A stretch of DNA of 16,088 bases from an uncultured Erysipelotrichaceae bacterium. Its GTDB lineage: Bacteria; Bacillota_I; Bacilli_A; RFN20; CAG-826. How positions within the stretch are numbered: the first letter of the stretch is position 1; each line of letters opens with the position of its first letter. The notes under the pieces were generated by a model. It did no database searches and had not been told where the DNA came from. It worked only from the letters and a program-made list of their open reading frames with translations. Position numbers and translations under genes: made by a program. The stretch covers positions 1-16,088 of the forward strand of contig CAMYZF010000025.1 in assembly GCA_947303755.1 (NCBI GenBank), given 5' to 3'. Positions 1 to 6,652 of this stretch are shown piece by piece.

Positions 1-405
1 GAAGGAATTGGTGAAAAAGTCACCCCTATCAAGATGAAGAAACGTTATGACGTTATTATCATTAAACCAAGCGAAGGATTATCCACCAAAAAGGTATTTG
101 AATATAGCGACACTCTTATCTTGGAGCATCGTGATATTTCTGGAGTTATCAAAGCGCTTGAAACAGGCAACGATGAATTACTTGAATCATCTTTATTTAA
201 CTCCTTAGAAAAACCATCCATCACTTTGGTGCCAGAAATCCAAAAAGTTAAAGACGAATTAAAGAAAGCCGGATTCAAACTCGTGCTTATGTCTGGATCT
301 GGTAGTTCAGTCTTCGCGCTTACCACCGATCACAAACTCGCGAACGCTAAATATCGCGAATTCGAGAAAAAAGGTTACGAAGTTTATCTTACAAGGACCC
401 TCTAA
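1..405 (+). CDS. ispE: 4-diphosphocytidyl-2-C-methyl-D-erythritol kinase, C-terminal part
   Basis: The reading frame is already open at base 1 and ends with TAA at 403-405, so the N-terminal half lies outside the window; the visible part is 134 residues. IspE is a GHMP-family kinase that phosphorylates CDP-methylerythritol in the MEP pathway for isoprenoid precursors. Seen here are the GIGEKVTP segment, the IIIKPSEGLSTKKVF strand-and-loop typical of the middle of IspE, and the glycine-rich motif 3 LMSGSGSSVFAL (near residues 95-106 of the visible part) that lines the phosphate site. The ATG at 34 is internal, because the family sequence continues in frame upstream of it. The stop overlaps the next start (TAATG), so the two genes should be translationally coupled. 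Identity is confident from the motif order; other GHMP kinases are unlikely. Confidence 0.9.
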   Translation, partial: EGIGEKVTPIKMKKRYDVIIIKPSEGLSTKKVFEYSDTLILEHRDISGVIKALETGNDELLESSLFNSLEKPSITLVPEIQKVKDELKKAGFKLVLMSGSGSSVFALTTDHKLANAKYREFEKKGYEVYLTRTL

Positions 406-668
406 TGCTGTTTGTTAAATGCTACGGCAAAAAAGTATATATTGATGACGAATTAGTTGGCTATATTTCCCCTGACGGAACGATGTTTAATAATGGCCAA
501 AAATTCGGTGTTTTATCTGCTGACGGTGAGATCTATATTCAAGGCGAATATTTGGGCTATATTGCAGACGATAATAACATCTATATTAAAGATGAATTTG
601 CGGGTTCAATTTCCGAAGATGGAGACTTAAAAATCGACGGCAAATCCCTTGCAAACATAGATTATTAA
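405..668 (+). CDS. Small protein of five 16-residue beta repeats, function unknown
   Basis: An 87-residue acidic protein whose ATG overlaps the ispE stop by one base, so it is probably translated by coupling. From residue 11 to the end it is almost entirely an in-register 16-residue repeat: 11-26, 27-42, 43-58, 59-74 and a short last copy 75-87. The pattern is I-Y-I-x-(D/G)-E-x-x-G-x-I-x-x-D-G-x, with the central Gly, the following hydrophobic residue and the Asp-Gly turn best kept. Such units normally make beta hairpins, so a small closed or flower-like beta fold is likely; proteins called four- or five-fold beta-flower have a similar look, but I could not compare them. There is no signal peptide and no membrane segment; there is one Cys (residue 6). 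I cannot assign a function, and neighbourhood with ispE does not by itself show a role in isoprenoid synthesis. Confidence 0.8.
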   Translation: MLFVKCYGKKVYIDDELVGYISPDGTMFNNGQKFGVLSADGEIYIQGEYLGYIADDNNIYIKDEFAGSISEDGDLKIDGKSLANIDY

Positions 669-683
669 TTTAACAAAACGATA

Positions 684-714
684 AAGAAAAAAGCCCACAA
701 ATTGATGTGAGCTT
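684..714 (-). terminator. Rho-independent terminator of ppdK
   Basis: On the minus strand, AAGCTCAC and GTGGGCTT form an 8-bp stem (one T-G wobble) with an 8-base loop, followed by a T-rich run, 18 bases past the ppdK stop. Read on the plus strand the stem has one C-A mismatch and is followed by a broken T-rich run, so weaker termination of the ispE transcript is also possible. Confidence 0.7.
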
Positions 715-731
715 ATTGTTTATTTTCCGTC

Positions 732-3362
732 TTATTTTTTGTTGCGGATTGCGGCTTGTGCAGCAGCTAATCTGGCAACTGGAACACGGAATGGTGAACA
801 TGAGACATAATCAAGTCCTACTCTGTGGTAGAAGTCGATTGAATTTGGTTCACCACCAGTTTCACCACAAACGCCGATGTGGAGGTTTGGTCTTGTCTTA
901 CGACCTGCGTCGACTGACATCTTAATTAATTTGCCAACGCCTCTTTGATCGAGTGTCTTAAATGGATCTTCTTCTAAAATCTTAGCAGCATAGTAATCTG
1001 GTAAGAATTTGCCAGCATCATCACGGCTGAATCCAAAGGTCATTTGGGTTAAGTCGTTTGTACCGAAGGAGAAGAATTCTGCTTCTTGAGCGATTTCGTC
1101 GGAGAGTAATGCTGCTCTCGGGATTTCGATCATGGTACCAACATGATATTTCATGTTAACGCCAGCTTCTTTGATTAATCTATCAGCGGTTTCGCAGACG
1201 ATCTTCTTAACGAACTTGAGTTCTTTGACTTCAAGAACGAGTGGAATCATGATTTCTGGTTCAATCTTAAGACCAGTTTTCTTTGAAACATTGATAGCAG
1301 CTTTGATAATAGCGGTTGTTTGCATTTCACACATTTCTGGATAAGAAACAGCTAAACGGCAACCGCGGTGACCCATCATTGGGTTGAATTCGTGTAAGTA
1401 TTCAATACGAGCTTTAATTTTTTCAACTGTGCGACCAGTTGCTTTAGCAAGCTCTTCAATCTTATCTTCTTCTTGTGGAAGGAATTCGTGTAGAGGTGGA
1501 TCTAATAAACGAACATTGACATTGAGTTCACCCATGGTTTCATAGAGCGATTCAAAGTCTGATTGTTGCATTGGTTCCAATTCTGCTAATGCAGCTTTTC
1601 TTTCTTCGACTGTATCAGCAAGAATCATTTTTCTCATAGAGAAGATTCTGTCTTTATCGAAGAACATGTGTTCTGTGCGGCATAAGCCGATACCTTCAGC
1701 ACCAAATTCTTTGGCTTGTTTTGCGTCTCTTGGAGTATCAGCGTTTGTTCTGACTTTTAGGGTACGAGCTGCATCAACCCATTTCATTAAGCGGCCGAAA
1801 TATCCTGCGGATAAGTCTGGCATAACTTTCTTAATGGAGCCTAAGTAGACTTTACCAGTTGAACCGTCTAAAGATAATTCATCTTTATCGGTGTACACTT
1901 TGCCATTGATTGTAACTGTACGAGCTTCTTCATCGATGAGAGCTTCTTTACATCCGCAGACGCAGCATTTACCCATACCACGAGCAACGACGGCTGCGTG
2001 TGAGGTCATACCACCGCGCATGGTGAGAATACCTTCGGAAGCGACCATACCAACGATATCTTCTGGAGAAGTTTCGGCACGAACCAAAATAACTTTTTCA
2101 CCAGCAGCGTGGCGTTTTTCAGCTTCTTCAGCAGTGAACGCGATCTTACCGGTACCAGCGCCTGGACCAGCCGCTAAGCCTTCAGCGATTGGTTTAGCTT
2201 TTGCTAAATCATCTCTATCGAAAGCAGGAAGTAAAAGTTTGTCGAATGACACTGGGTCAATTCTTAAAACAGCTTCATCAGTGGTAATTAAACCTTCGTC
2301 GACTAAATCGCATGCGATCTTAAGTGCGGCTGCAGGTGTACGTTTACCGTTACGTGTTTGTAAGAAGTAGAGTTTTCCGTCTTCGACGGTGAATTCCATA
2401 TCTTGCATATCACGATAGTGATGTTCCATCTTCTTAATGGTATCGACGAATTGTTTGTAAACTTCTGGCATTCTCTTTGCGAGTTCTTCAATATGAAGAG
2501 GAGTACGAATGCCGGCAACAACGTCTTCGCCTTGGGCATTTGGTAAATATTCAGCAGAAATTTTGTTTTCACCAGTGCCTGGATCTCTTGAGAAGGCAAC
2601 ACCTGTACCAGAGGTTTCACCTTTGTTACCGAACGCCATTGATTGAACGTTGACAGCAGTACCCCATGAATATGGGATAGAGTTCATCATACGATAGACG
2701 TTAGCACGTGGGTTATCCCATGAACGGAAAACCGCGGTAACAGCTTCGAGTAATTGAACTTTTGGATCAGCTGGGAATTCTTCACCAAATGTTTTCTTAT
2801 AGTAAGCTTTATAAGCTTTGACTAATTCTTTTAATTGTTCAGCAGTAACTTCAGTATCGAGTTTGTAGCCATTCTTTTCTTTGAGTTCATCGAGCATCTT
2901 ATCCATTTCAGTACGTGGATGTCCTTTAGCGATGTTTGTGAACATAAGAATGAAACGACGATAGCTATCAAAGGCGAATCTTTCGTTACCTGTTTCTTTT
3001 GCTAATGCAGCAACTGTAACATCATTTAAACCGAGGTTTAAGATGGTGTCCATCATGCCTGGCATTGAGACTCTAGCGCCTGAACGAACGGAAACGAGAA
3101 GTGGGTTATGATCACCACCGAAATTCTTTCCAGTTTCTTTTTCGATTTCGTTAATGTGGGCATAGATGTCATCTACGATTTCTTTTGGCAATTTTTTGCC
3201 ACTGTCGTAATAAAGATTACAAGCTTCAGTTGTGATGGTAAAACCTTGTGGAATTGGGACTCCGATACTGGTCATTTCTGCTAAGCCAGCACCTTTCCCA
3301 CCTAACAACTCTTTACCCAAACCATGGGCTTCTTTGAAGTTGTAGATATATTTCTTTGCCAT
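732..3362 (-). CDS. ppdK: Pyruvate, phosphate dikinase
   Basis: An 876-residue cytoplasmic enzyme, the usual length for bacterial PPDK. It interconverts pyruvate, ATP and phosphate with PEP, AMP and pyrophosphate, and in many anaerobic Firmicutes it works beside or instead of pyruvate kinase in glycolysis. Seen in order: N-terminal ATP-grasp region with LGGKGAGLAEM and SVRSGARVSMPGMMDTILN; the swivelling phosphohistidine domain with GGMTSHAAVVARGMGK, catalytic His455; and the C-terminal PEP/pyruvate TIM barrel with GLCRTEHMFF, GTMIEIPRAAL, FFSFGTNDLTQMTFG and GVCGETGG carrying the acid/base Cys832. His455 has the same number as in the well-studied Clostridium symbiosum enzyme. The start is fixed by a strong AAGGAGG Shine-Dalgarno at 3368-3374. 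The gene is monocistronic, with its own promoter and terminator. The threonine two residues before His455, the known target of the PPDK regulatory protein, is present (MTSH), but the gene for that regulator is not in view. Confidence 0.97.
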   Translation of the reverse strand: MAKKYIYNFKEAHGLGKELLGGKGAGLAEMTSIGVPIPQGFTITTEACNLYYDSGKKLPKEIVDDIYAHINEIEKETGKNFGGDHNPLLVSVRSGARVSMPGMMDTILNLGLNDVTVAALAKETGNERFAFDSYRRFILMFTNIAKGHPRTEMDKMLDELKEKNGYKLDTEVTAEQLKELVKAYKAYYKKTFGEEFPADPKVQLLEAVTAVFRSWDNPRANVYRMMNSIPYSWGTAVNVQSMAFGNKGETSGTGVAFSRDPGTGENKISAEYLPNAQGEDVVAGIRTPLHIEELAKRMPEVYKQFVDTIKKMEHHYRDMQDMEFTVEDGKLYFLQTRNGKRTPAAALKIACDLVDEGLITTDEAVLRIDPVSFDKLLLPAFDRDDLAKAKPIAEGLAAGPGAGTGKIAFTAEEAEKRHAAGEKVILVRAETSPEDIVGMVASEGILTMRGGMTSHAAVVARGMGKCCVCGCKEALIDEEARTVTINGKVYTDKDELSLDGSTGKVYLGSIKKVMPDLSAGYFGRLMKWVDAARTLKVRTNADTPRDAKQAKEFGAEGIGLCRTEHMFFDKDRIFSMRKMILADTVEERKAALAELEPMQQSDFESLYETMGELNVNVRLLDPPLHEFLPQEEDKIEELAKATGRTVEKIKARIEYLHEFNPMMGHRGCRLAVSYPEMCEMQTTAIIKAAINVSKKTGLKIEPEIMIPLVLEVKELKFVKKIVCETADRLIKEAGVNMKYHVGTMIEIPRAALLSDEIAQEAEFFSFGTNDLTQMTFGFSRDDAGKFLPDYYAAKILEEDPFKTLDQRGVGKLIKMSVDAGRKTRPNLHIGVCGETGGEPNSIDFYHRVGLDYVSCSPFRVPVARLAAAQAAIRNKK

Positions 3363-3400
3363 TGTTTTCCTCCTTATGACAAATAATTAAAAGCACTTAT

Positions 3401-3429
3401 AATATACACGTTAGCAAGCGAGCGCGCAA
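3401..3429 (-). promoter_or_regulatory. Sigma-A type promoter of ppdK
   Basis: On the minus strand, TTGCGC (3424-3429) lies 17 bases from TATATT (3401-3406), with TG directly before the -10. This gives an untranslated leader of roughly 30 bases ending in the strong ribosome binding site. The position is inferred from consensus only. Confidence 0.55.
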
Positions 3430-3435
3430 AGAAAA

Positions 3436-3447
3436 ATTCTATAGAAT
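3436..3447. promoter_or_regulatory. Perfect 12-bp palindrome ATTCTATAGAAT
   Basis: This sequence equals its own reverse complement and lies six bases upstream of the ppdK -35 box, where an activator or repressor would act. It also lies about 30 bases upstream of the kinase -10. The binding protein is unknown. Confidence 0.4.
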
Positions 3448-3451
3448 ATTT

Positions 3452-3465
3452 AGAAAGCGGTTTCC
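3452..3465. promoter_or_regulatory. cre-like / LacI-family operator
   Basis: AGAAAGCGGTTTCC matches 11 of 14 positions of the consensus catabolite-response element TGAAAGCGCTTTCA, including the central CG with A-rich and T-rich flanks. It covers the place where the -35 box of the kinase promoter should be and lies upstream of the ppdK promoter. CcpA or another LacI/GalR regulator could therefore control both divergent genes. No regulator of that family is encoded in the window. Confidence 0.5.
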
Positions 3466-3473
3466 AATATATG

Positions 3474-3482
3474 TGTTAAAAT
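3474..3482 (+). promoter_or_regulatory. Extended -10 promoter of the FGGY kinase
   Basis: TG-T-TAAAAT is an extended -10 element (TAAAAT at 3477-3482) about 21 bases before the ATG. A GAGGG ribosome binding site at 3491-3495 follows. No convincing -35 is seen; the cre-like site occupies that region. Confidence 0.5.
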
Positions 3483-3503
3483 TTACTCACGAGGGTCGAA
3501 ACT

Positions 3504-5060
3504 ATGAAAGAACCATTAATCTTAACAATCGATTTTGGCACCCAATCCGTTCGAGCGGGCCTATTTAACAAGAAGGGCGACACAGTCGCATTAGTCAAAG
3601 AAAAATATAATCCACCATATTTCTCAAACAAACCTGGTTATGCTGAACAAGATCCAGATTTTTATTTTGAATCATTATGTAAAGCTACCCAGAAATTGGT
3701 ACAAGAAAACAAGGATAAAATGGATGATGTTTTAGGTATCGAAATGGCATTCTTTAGAGACTCAGTTGTTTGCTTAGATAAAGATAATAAAGTGCTTAGA
3801 CCAGCAATCCTTTGGTTAGACGAAAGAAGAGCGGTCGGAAAGCAAAAACTCCCGCTTTTGCACAGATTTTTGTTCAAATTGATTGGAATGAAACCAACGA
3901 TTGAACTCAATCTAAAACGCTCGATGGCCCAATGGATCAAAGAGAACGAACCAGAGATCTGGGCTAAGACTGATAAGTTTATGATGATCTCCACTTACAT
4001 CAATTTGAAGTTGCTTGGAGATTATGTTGATTCACCATGCTCACAAGCAGGTCACTTACCAATCAATTTCAAAAAAGGCGTTTGGTATAAAAAACCAGAT
4101 AAACATTTAAAAGGACAAATCTTTGGTGTTAGAGCGGATCAACTTTGCCGTCTTGTTCCGGTTGGAGAAGTCATGGGCACTATTACTGAAGAAGCTAGTA
4201 AGAAAACTGGACTTCCAGTTGGTTTAAAGATGTTCGCGGGTGGTTCTGATAAATCCGCTGAAACTTTAGGTTTAGGTGTCATCGATGATAGAACCGCCGC
4301 AATTAGCTACGGCACCGCCTGCACTGTTGAAGTTCCAATTAAAAAATATAAAGATGCCGAACCATTCCTTCCTTCATATCCTGCAATCGTTAAGGGTTGT
4401 TTCAACTTAGATGTTCAAGTTTATCGTGGATATTGGATGCTTAACTGGTTCGCTCGTCAATTTGGCACCGCTAGCATCGAAAAAATGTTAGATGAAAAAG
4501 ACGAGATTGTTAAACTCAACGAAAAGATGATGGATATCAATCCTGGCAGCGATGGCCTTGTTCTTCAACCATATTGGGGCCCAGGACTTAGAAGACCACT
4601 TGCTAAAGGCGCGATTATTGGTTTCAGTGATACGCACACAAAGATACACGTTTATCGCGCAATTATTGAAGGTATCGCGTATTGCTTAAAAGAAGGTCTT
4701 GAACTCTTTGAAAATAAGAGACTTCACCACAAAGTTGAACGTATTAGAGTGTCTGGTGGCGGATCGCAAAGCGACGCAATTTGTCAGATAACTGCGGACA
4801 TTTTTGGAAAACCAGTCTCCAAAATTCAGACTTATGAATGTTCTTCTCTTGGTTGTGCAATTGCTGGCTTTGTTGCTGCGGGCGAATTCAAAAATGTCGA
4901 AGAAGCAGCAAAAGCAATGGTACATCAATCAATCGAATTTAAACCAAATCCTGACAACGTAAAAAGATACAAATACTTGTTCGAAAATGTTTACATGCCA
5001 ATGTATCCAAGTTTGAAGAACATTTACGCGAAAGTTAAAAAATACAACGACGAGTATTAA
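3504..5060 (+). CDS. FGGY-family carbohydrate kinase, substrate not determined
   Basis: A 518-residue sugar kinase of the actin-fold FGGY family (xylulose, ribulose, glycerol and related kinases), phosphorylating a free sugar or polyol with ATP in the cytoplasm. Seen: the phosphate-1 loop IDFGTQSVRAG (residues 9-19); FAGGSDKSAETLGLG with Asp249 in the position of the family catalytic base; SYGTACTVEV in the second nucleotide loop; and the adenosine motif RVSGGGSQSDAICQI (residues 415-429). The length suits the pentulokinase side of the family (about 500-550). It lacks the strong signatures I would need to say xylulo-, ribulo- or glycerol kinase. No sugar transporter, isomerase or epimerase gene adjoins it, so the substrate cannot be read from context. 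Its promoter shares a control region with ppdK, which suggests response to carbon supply. The stop is directly followed by the stop of the convergent TetR gene. Confidence 0.88.
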   Translation: MKEPLILTIDFGTQSVRAGLFNKKGDTVALVKEKYNPPYFSNKPGYAEQDPDFYFESLCKATQKLVQENKDKMDDVLGIEMAFFRDSVVCLDKDNKVLRPAILWLDERRAVGKQKLPLLHRFLFKLIGMKPTIELNLKRSMAQWIKENEPEIWAKTDKFMMISTYINLKLLGDYVDSPCSQAGHLPINFKKGVWYKKPDKHLKGQIFGVRADQLCRLVPVGEVMGTITEEASKKTGLPVGLKMFAGGSDKSAETLGLGVIDDRTAAISYGTACTVEVPIKKYKDAEPFLPSYPAIVKGCFNLDVQVYRGYWMLNWFARQFGTASIEKMLDEKDEIVKLNEKMMDINPGSDGLVLQPYWGPGLRRPLAKGAIIGFSDTHTKIHVYRAIIEGIAYCLKEGLELFENKRLHHKVERIRVSGGGSQSDAICQITADIFGKPVSKIQTYECSSLGCAIAGFVAAGEFKNVEEAAKAMVHQSIEFKPNPDNVKRYKYLFENVYMPMYPSLKNIYAKVKKYNDEY

Positions 5061-5621
5061 TTAACGTTCAAAAATCTGAACGATATTATCAATCGAAGGC
5101 ATCCTAATTGAGGGATGCTTTTCATTCAGATATGTTAAGAACAATCCTTTAAAGAAAAGAATATAAACAGAAGCAATTTCAGAAGGAATTCCACCTGTGA
5201 CAGTTCCTTCTTTTTGGCCTCGTGAAATCAACTTTGTAATCTCATCTACAAAACAATTCTTGCTTGTGTCCGAAATCACTAAAAGAGCAAACGAAACAAC
5301 TATTTTATCTCCGCTTATATAACTCAATATTTTTTTACTTACCTCAACAAGTTGAGGAAATGCGTTTTCATCATCTTTAAATGGAACAAAATTATTTTTG
5401 ATTAAAACAAAGTTTTCAGCTTTTAATAATTCGTTATAAATTTGTTCTGAGTTTTTAAAATAATGATAAAAAAGCCCATGCGAGCATTGCGCTCTTTTAC
5501 AAATCATATCAATCGAGACAGAATCTTTTCCATGTATGGCGAATAAAGGAAGAGCACTTTCTAAAATAGAAAGTCTCCTCTCATCCTTCATTAGTTGATA
5601 TTGAATAGGAGTTCTAGGCAT
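5061..5621 (-). CDS. TetR/AcrR-family transcriptional regulator
   Basis: A 186-residue DNA-binding protein, a normal length for TetR regulators. The N-terminal domain has RRLSILESALPLFAIHG (residues 15-31) and the helix-turn-helix at about 35-57, VSIDMICKRAQCSHGLFYHY, with the FYHYFKN end typical of the family. The C-terminal half should be the ligand-binding and dimer domain and gives no clue to the ligand. The ATG overlaps the end of the upstream DUF368 gene by eight bases (ATGCCTAG on the minus strand) and has no clear Shine-Dalgarno, so translation probably depends on coupling. This makes it a candidate regulator of its own operon, which would tie it to lipid-carrier recycling or envelope stress; that is inference. 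A second ATG at residue 11 is possible as start but would lose the overlap. Confidence 0.88.
   Translation of the reverse strand: MPRTPIQYQLMKDERRLSILESALPLFAIHGKDSVSIDMICKRAQCSHGLFYHYFKNSEQIYNELLKAENFVLIKNNFVPFKDDENAFPQLVEVSKKILSYISGDKIVVSFALLVISDTSKNCFVDEITKLISRGQKEGTVTGGIPSEIASVYILFFKGLFLTYLNEKHPSIRMPSIDNIVQIFER
5099..5122 (+). terminator. Terminator of the FGGY kinase, inside the TetR gene
   Basis: GCATCC (5099-5104), an 8-base loop, GGATGC (5113-5118), then TTTT. It sits 38 bases past the kinase stop but inside the 3' end of the convergent TetR coding sequence. It therefore doubles as codons on the other strand. On the minus strand no T run follows, so it should stop only the kinase transcript. 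Confidence 0.6.
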
Positions 5622-6540
5622 TTTCTAGCTTTTTAGCTTGTTTCTTGGAATAGAAATAAATCGCTAACGATCCCGCTAAACCAAGAAGGGAAAAAATTGG
5701 CGATAAAACGTAATCTAAATTATTGAGTTTTGAATAGCTTGCGTAATAACCAAAATAAGCAAACATTTGGCTATTCACGAATATCGCAATAATTGAACCA
5801 ACTAAGAAACCTAAAACAACACAGTTTGTGGTTCTAGGATGTTTTTCAAACATATACTTCATTAATTTGGAGAAAATAACGAATCCGACCGCTACCCCAA
5901 CAGCAAATGTTAAAAGTCTTAAGAATGACCAGCCGAAGTCGGTTTTCATGCCTTTGACTAATGCTAAAATTTTGTCGTAGAAGCCAATAACCATGAGTAA
6001 CATCGATCCAGAGAATCCGGGAACAATTAAACCCATTGATGAAATCATTCCAACAATTAATAAGATGATGTAAAGATAAATAGGATTGCTATCAAACATT
6101 CCTTGAACTTGTTTATCAAGATTGAATAAAAGTGATAACACTCCAAAAAGGATTACAACGACAAAGCCTACAACCAATCCAATAATATTAGTGGCTTTCA
6201 ATTTGCCGCCTTTGATATTATCGGTAACGCTTGGAACAGAGCCAACCATGAAACCAGCAAATAAACAAACAATTGCAAGCATACAATGTTCGAAGGCTAA
6301 TGTGATTGGAAAATATAGGCCCGCAACAGCGAGAATCGCACCAATTCCGAACGGGAGAAGAATTAGTAAATTCTTCCAGAATAATTTTGAGAATAGTTTG
6401 TCAACAGCGTCGACAATTTTTTTGAATGCGCCAGTAATTAAAGCAATTGTTCCACCTGAAATACCCGGAACAATAACTGCGCAGCCAATGCCGCCGCCGA
6501 CTAGGACGTCTTTGAGAATGGATTTAAATTTCGTTTTCAT
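5614..6540 (-). CDS. DUF368 membrane protein, PopT-like undecaprenyl-phosphate translocase
   Basis: A 308-residue polytopic membrane protein of the DUF368 family. Members (PopT) are known to move undecaprenyl phosphate, the lipid carrier of wall precursors, back to the cytoplasmic face of the membrane. Seen: several hydrophobic segments and the family hallmark PGISGGT at residues 25-31 after a GGGIG stretch. A second matching motif, VPGFSGSML, has PGFSGS at 174-179, so the protein looks like two related halves, as in re-entrant-loop transporters. The length is typical. The gene leads an operon with the overlapping TetR gene. Upstream there is an extended -10 (TAGAAT) only seven bases from the ATG and no Shine-Dalgarno, so the mRNA may be leaderless. 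The presence of the protein implies that the cell makes peptidoglycan or another undecaprenyl-dependent polymer. Family assignment is strong; the exact transport role in this species is inferred. Confidence 0.88.
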   Translation of the reverse strand: MKTKFKSILKDVLVGGGIGCAVIVPGISGGTIALITGAFKKIVDAVDKLFSKLFWKNLLILLPFGIGAILAVAGLYFPITLAFEHCMLAIVCLFAGFMVGSVPSVTDNIKGGKLKATNIIGLVVGFVVVILFGVLSLLFNLDKQVQGMFDSNPIYLYIILLIVGMISSMGLIVPGFSGSMLLMVIGFYDKILALVKGMKTDFGWSFLRLLTFAVGVAVGFVIFSKLMKYMFEKHPRTTNCVVLGFLVGSIIAIFVNSQMFAYFGYYASYSKLNNLDYVLSPIFSLLGLAGSLAIYFYSKKQAKKLENA

Positions 6541-6547
6541 AGTGGAT

Positions 6548-6556
6548 ATTCTACCA
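6548..6556 (-). promoter_or_regulatory. Extended -10 promoter of the DUF368-TetR operon (leaderless)
   Basis: On the minus strand TG-G-TAGAAT ends seven bases before the ATG at 6540, so transcription should start at or one or two bases before the start codon. No -35 match is seen at 16-18 bases upstream. Confidence 0.5.
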
Positions 6557-6621
6557 CAATTAGAAGAAAACTTTGTTTAACTACAATTGATTTTTAATAA
6601 AAAGATAGTCTTTATCTATTT

Positions 6622-6638
6622 GTTAATTTATAATTAAC
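6622..6638. promoter_or_regulatory. Palindrome overlapping the pth -10 box
   Basis: GTTAAT and ATTAAC are perfect 6-bp inverted arms around TTATA. The palindrome covers the TATAAT -10 of pth and lies in the spacer between the divergent DUF368 and pth genes. Size and shape suit a TetR-type operator, but the AT-rich base composition makes chance palindromes more likely. Confidence 0.3.
6629..6634 (+). promoter_or_regulatory. -10 box of the pth-mfd-rqcP-tilS operon
   Basis: A perfect TATAAT lies 18 bases before the pth ATG, giving a leader of only about a dozen bases with a weak AGGAAA ribosome binding site (6642-6647). No good -35 is visible at normal spacing. Confidence 0.5.
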
Positions 6639-6652
6639 GACAGGAAATCGAT

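Noticed and set aside
34..405. A complete 123-residue gene starting at ATG 34
   Set aside because: IspE sequence continues in frame upstream to base 1, so this is an internal methionine of a gene cut by the window edge.
1891..2370. 159-codon open frame antisense to ppdK
   Set aside because: It lies wholly inside the well-supported ppdK gene, has a low-complexity Ser/Ala/Pro-rich product typical of a reverse-strand shadow, and has no ribosome binding site.
5065..5082. CGTTCA/TGAACG hairpin as TetR terminator
   Set aside because: No T run follows on either strand and it overlaps the last TetR codons; a short chance stem is as likely.
6122..6580. 152-codon open frame antisense to the DUF368 gene
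   Set aside because: Its Thr/Pro/Asn-rich product mirrors hydrophobic codons on the other strand; the DUF368 frame carries clear family motifs.
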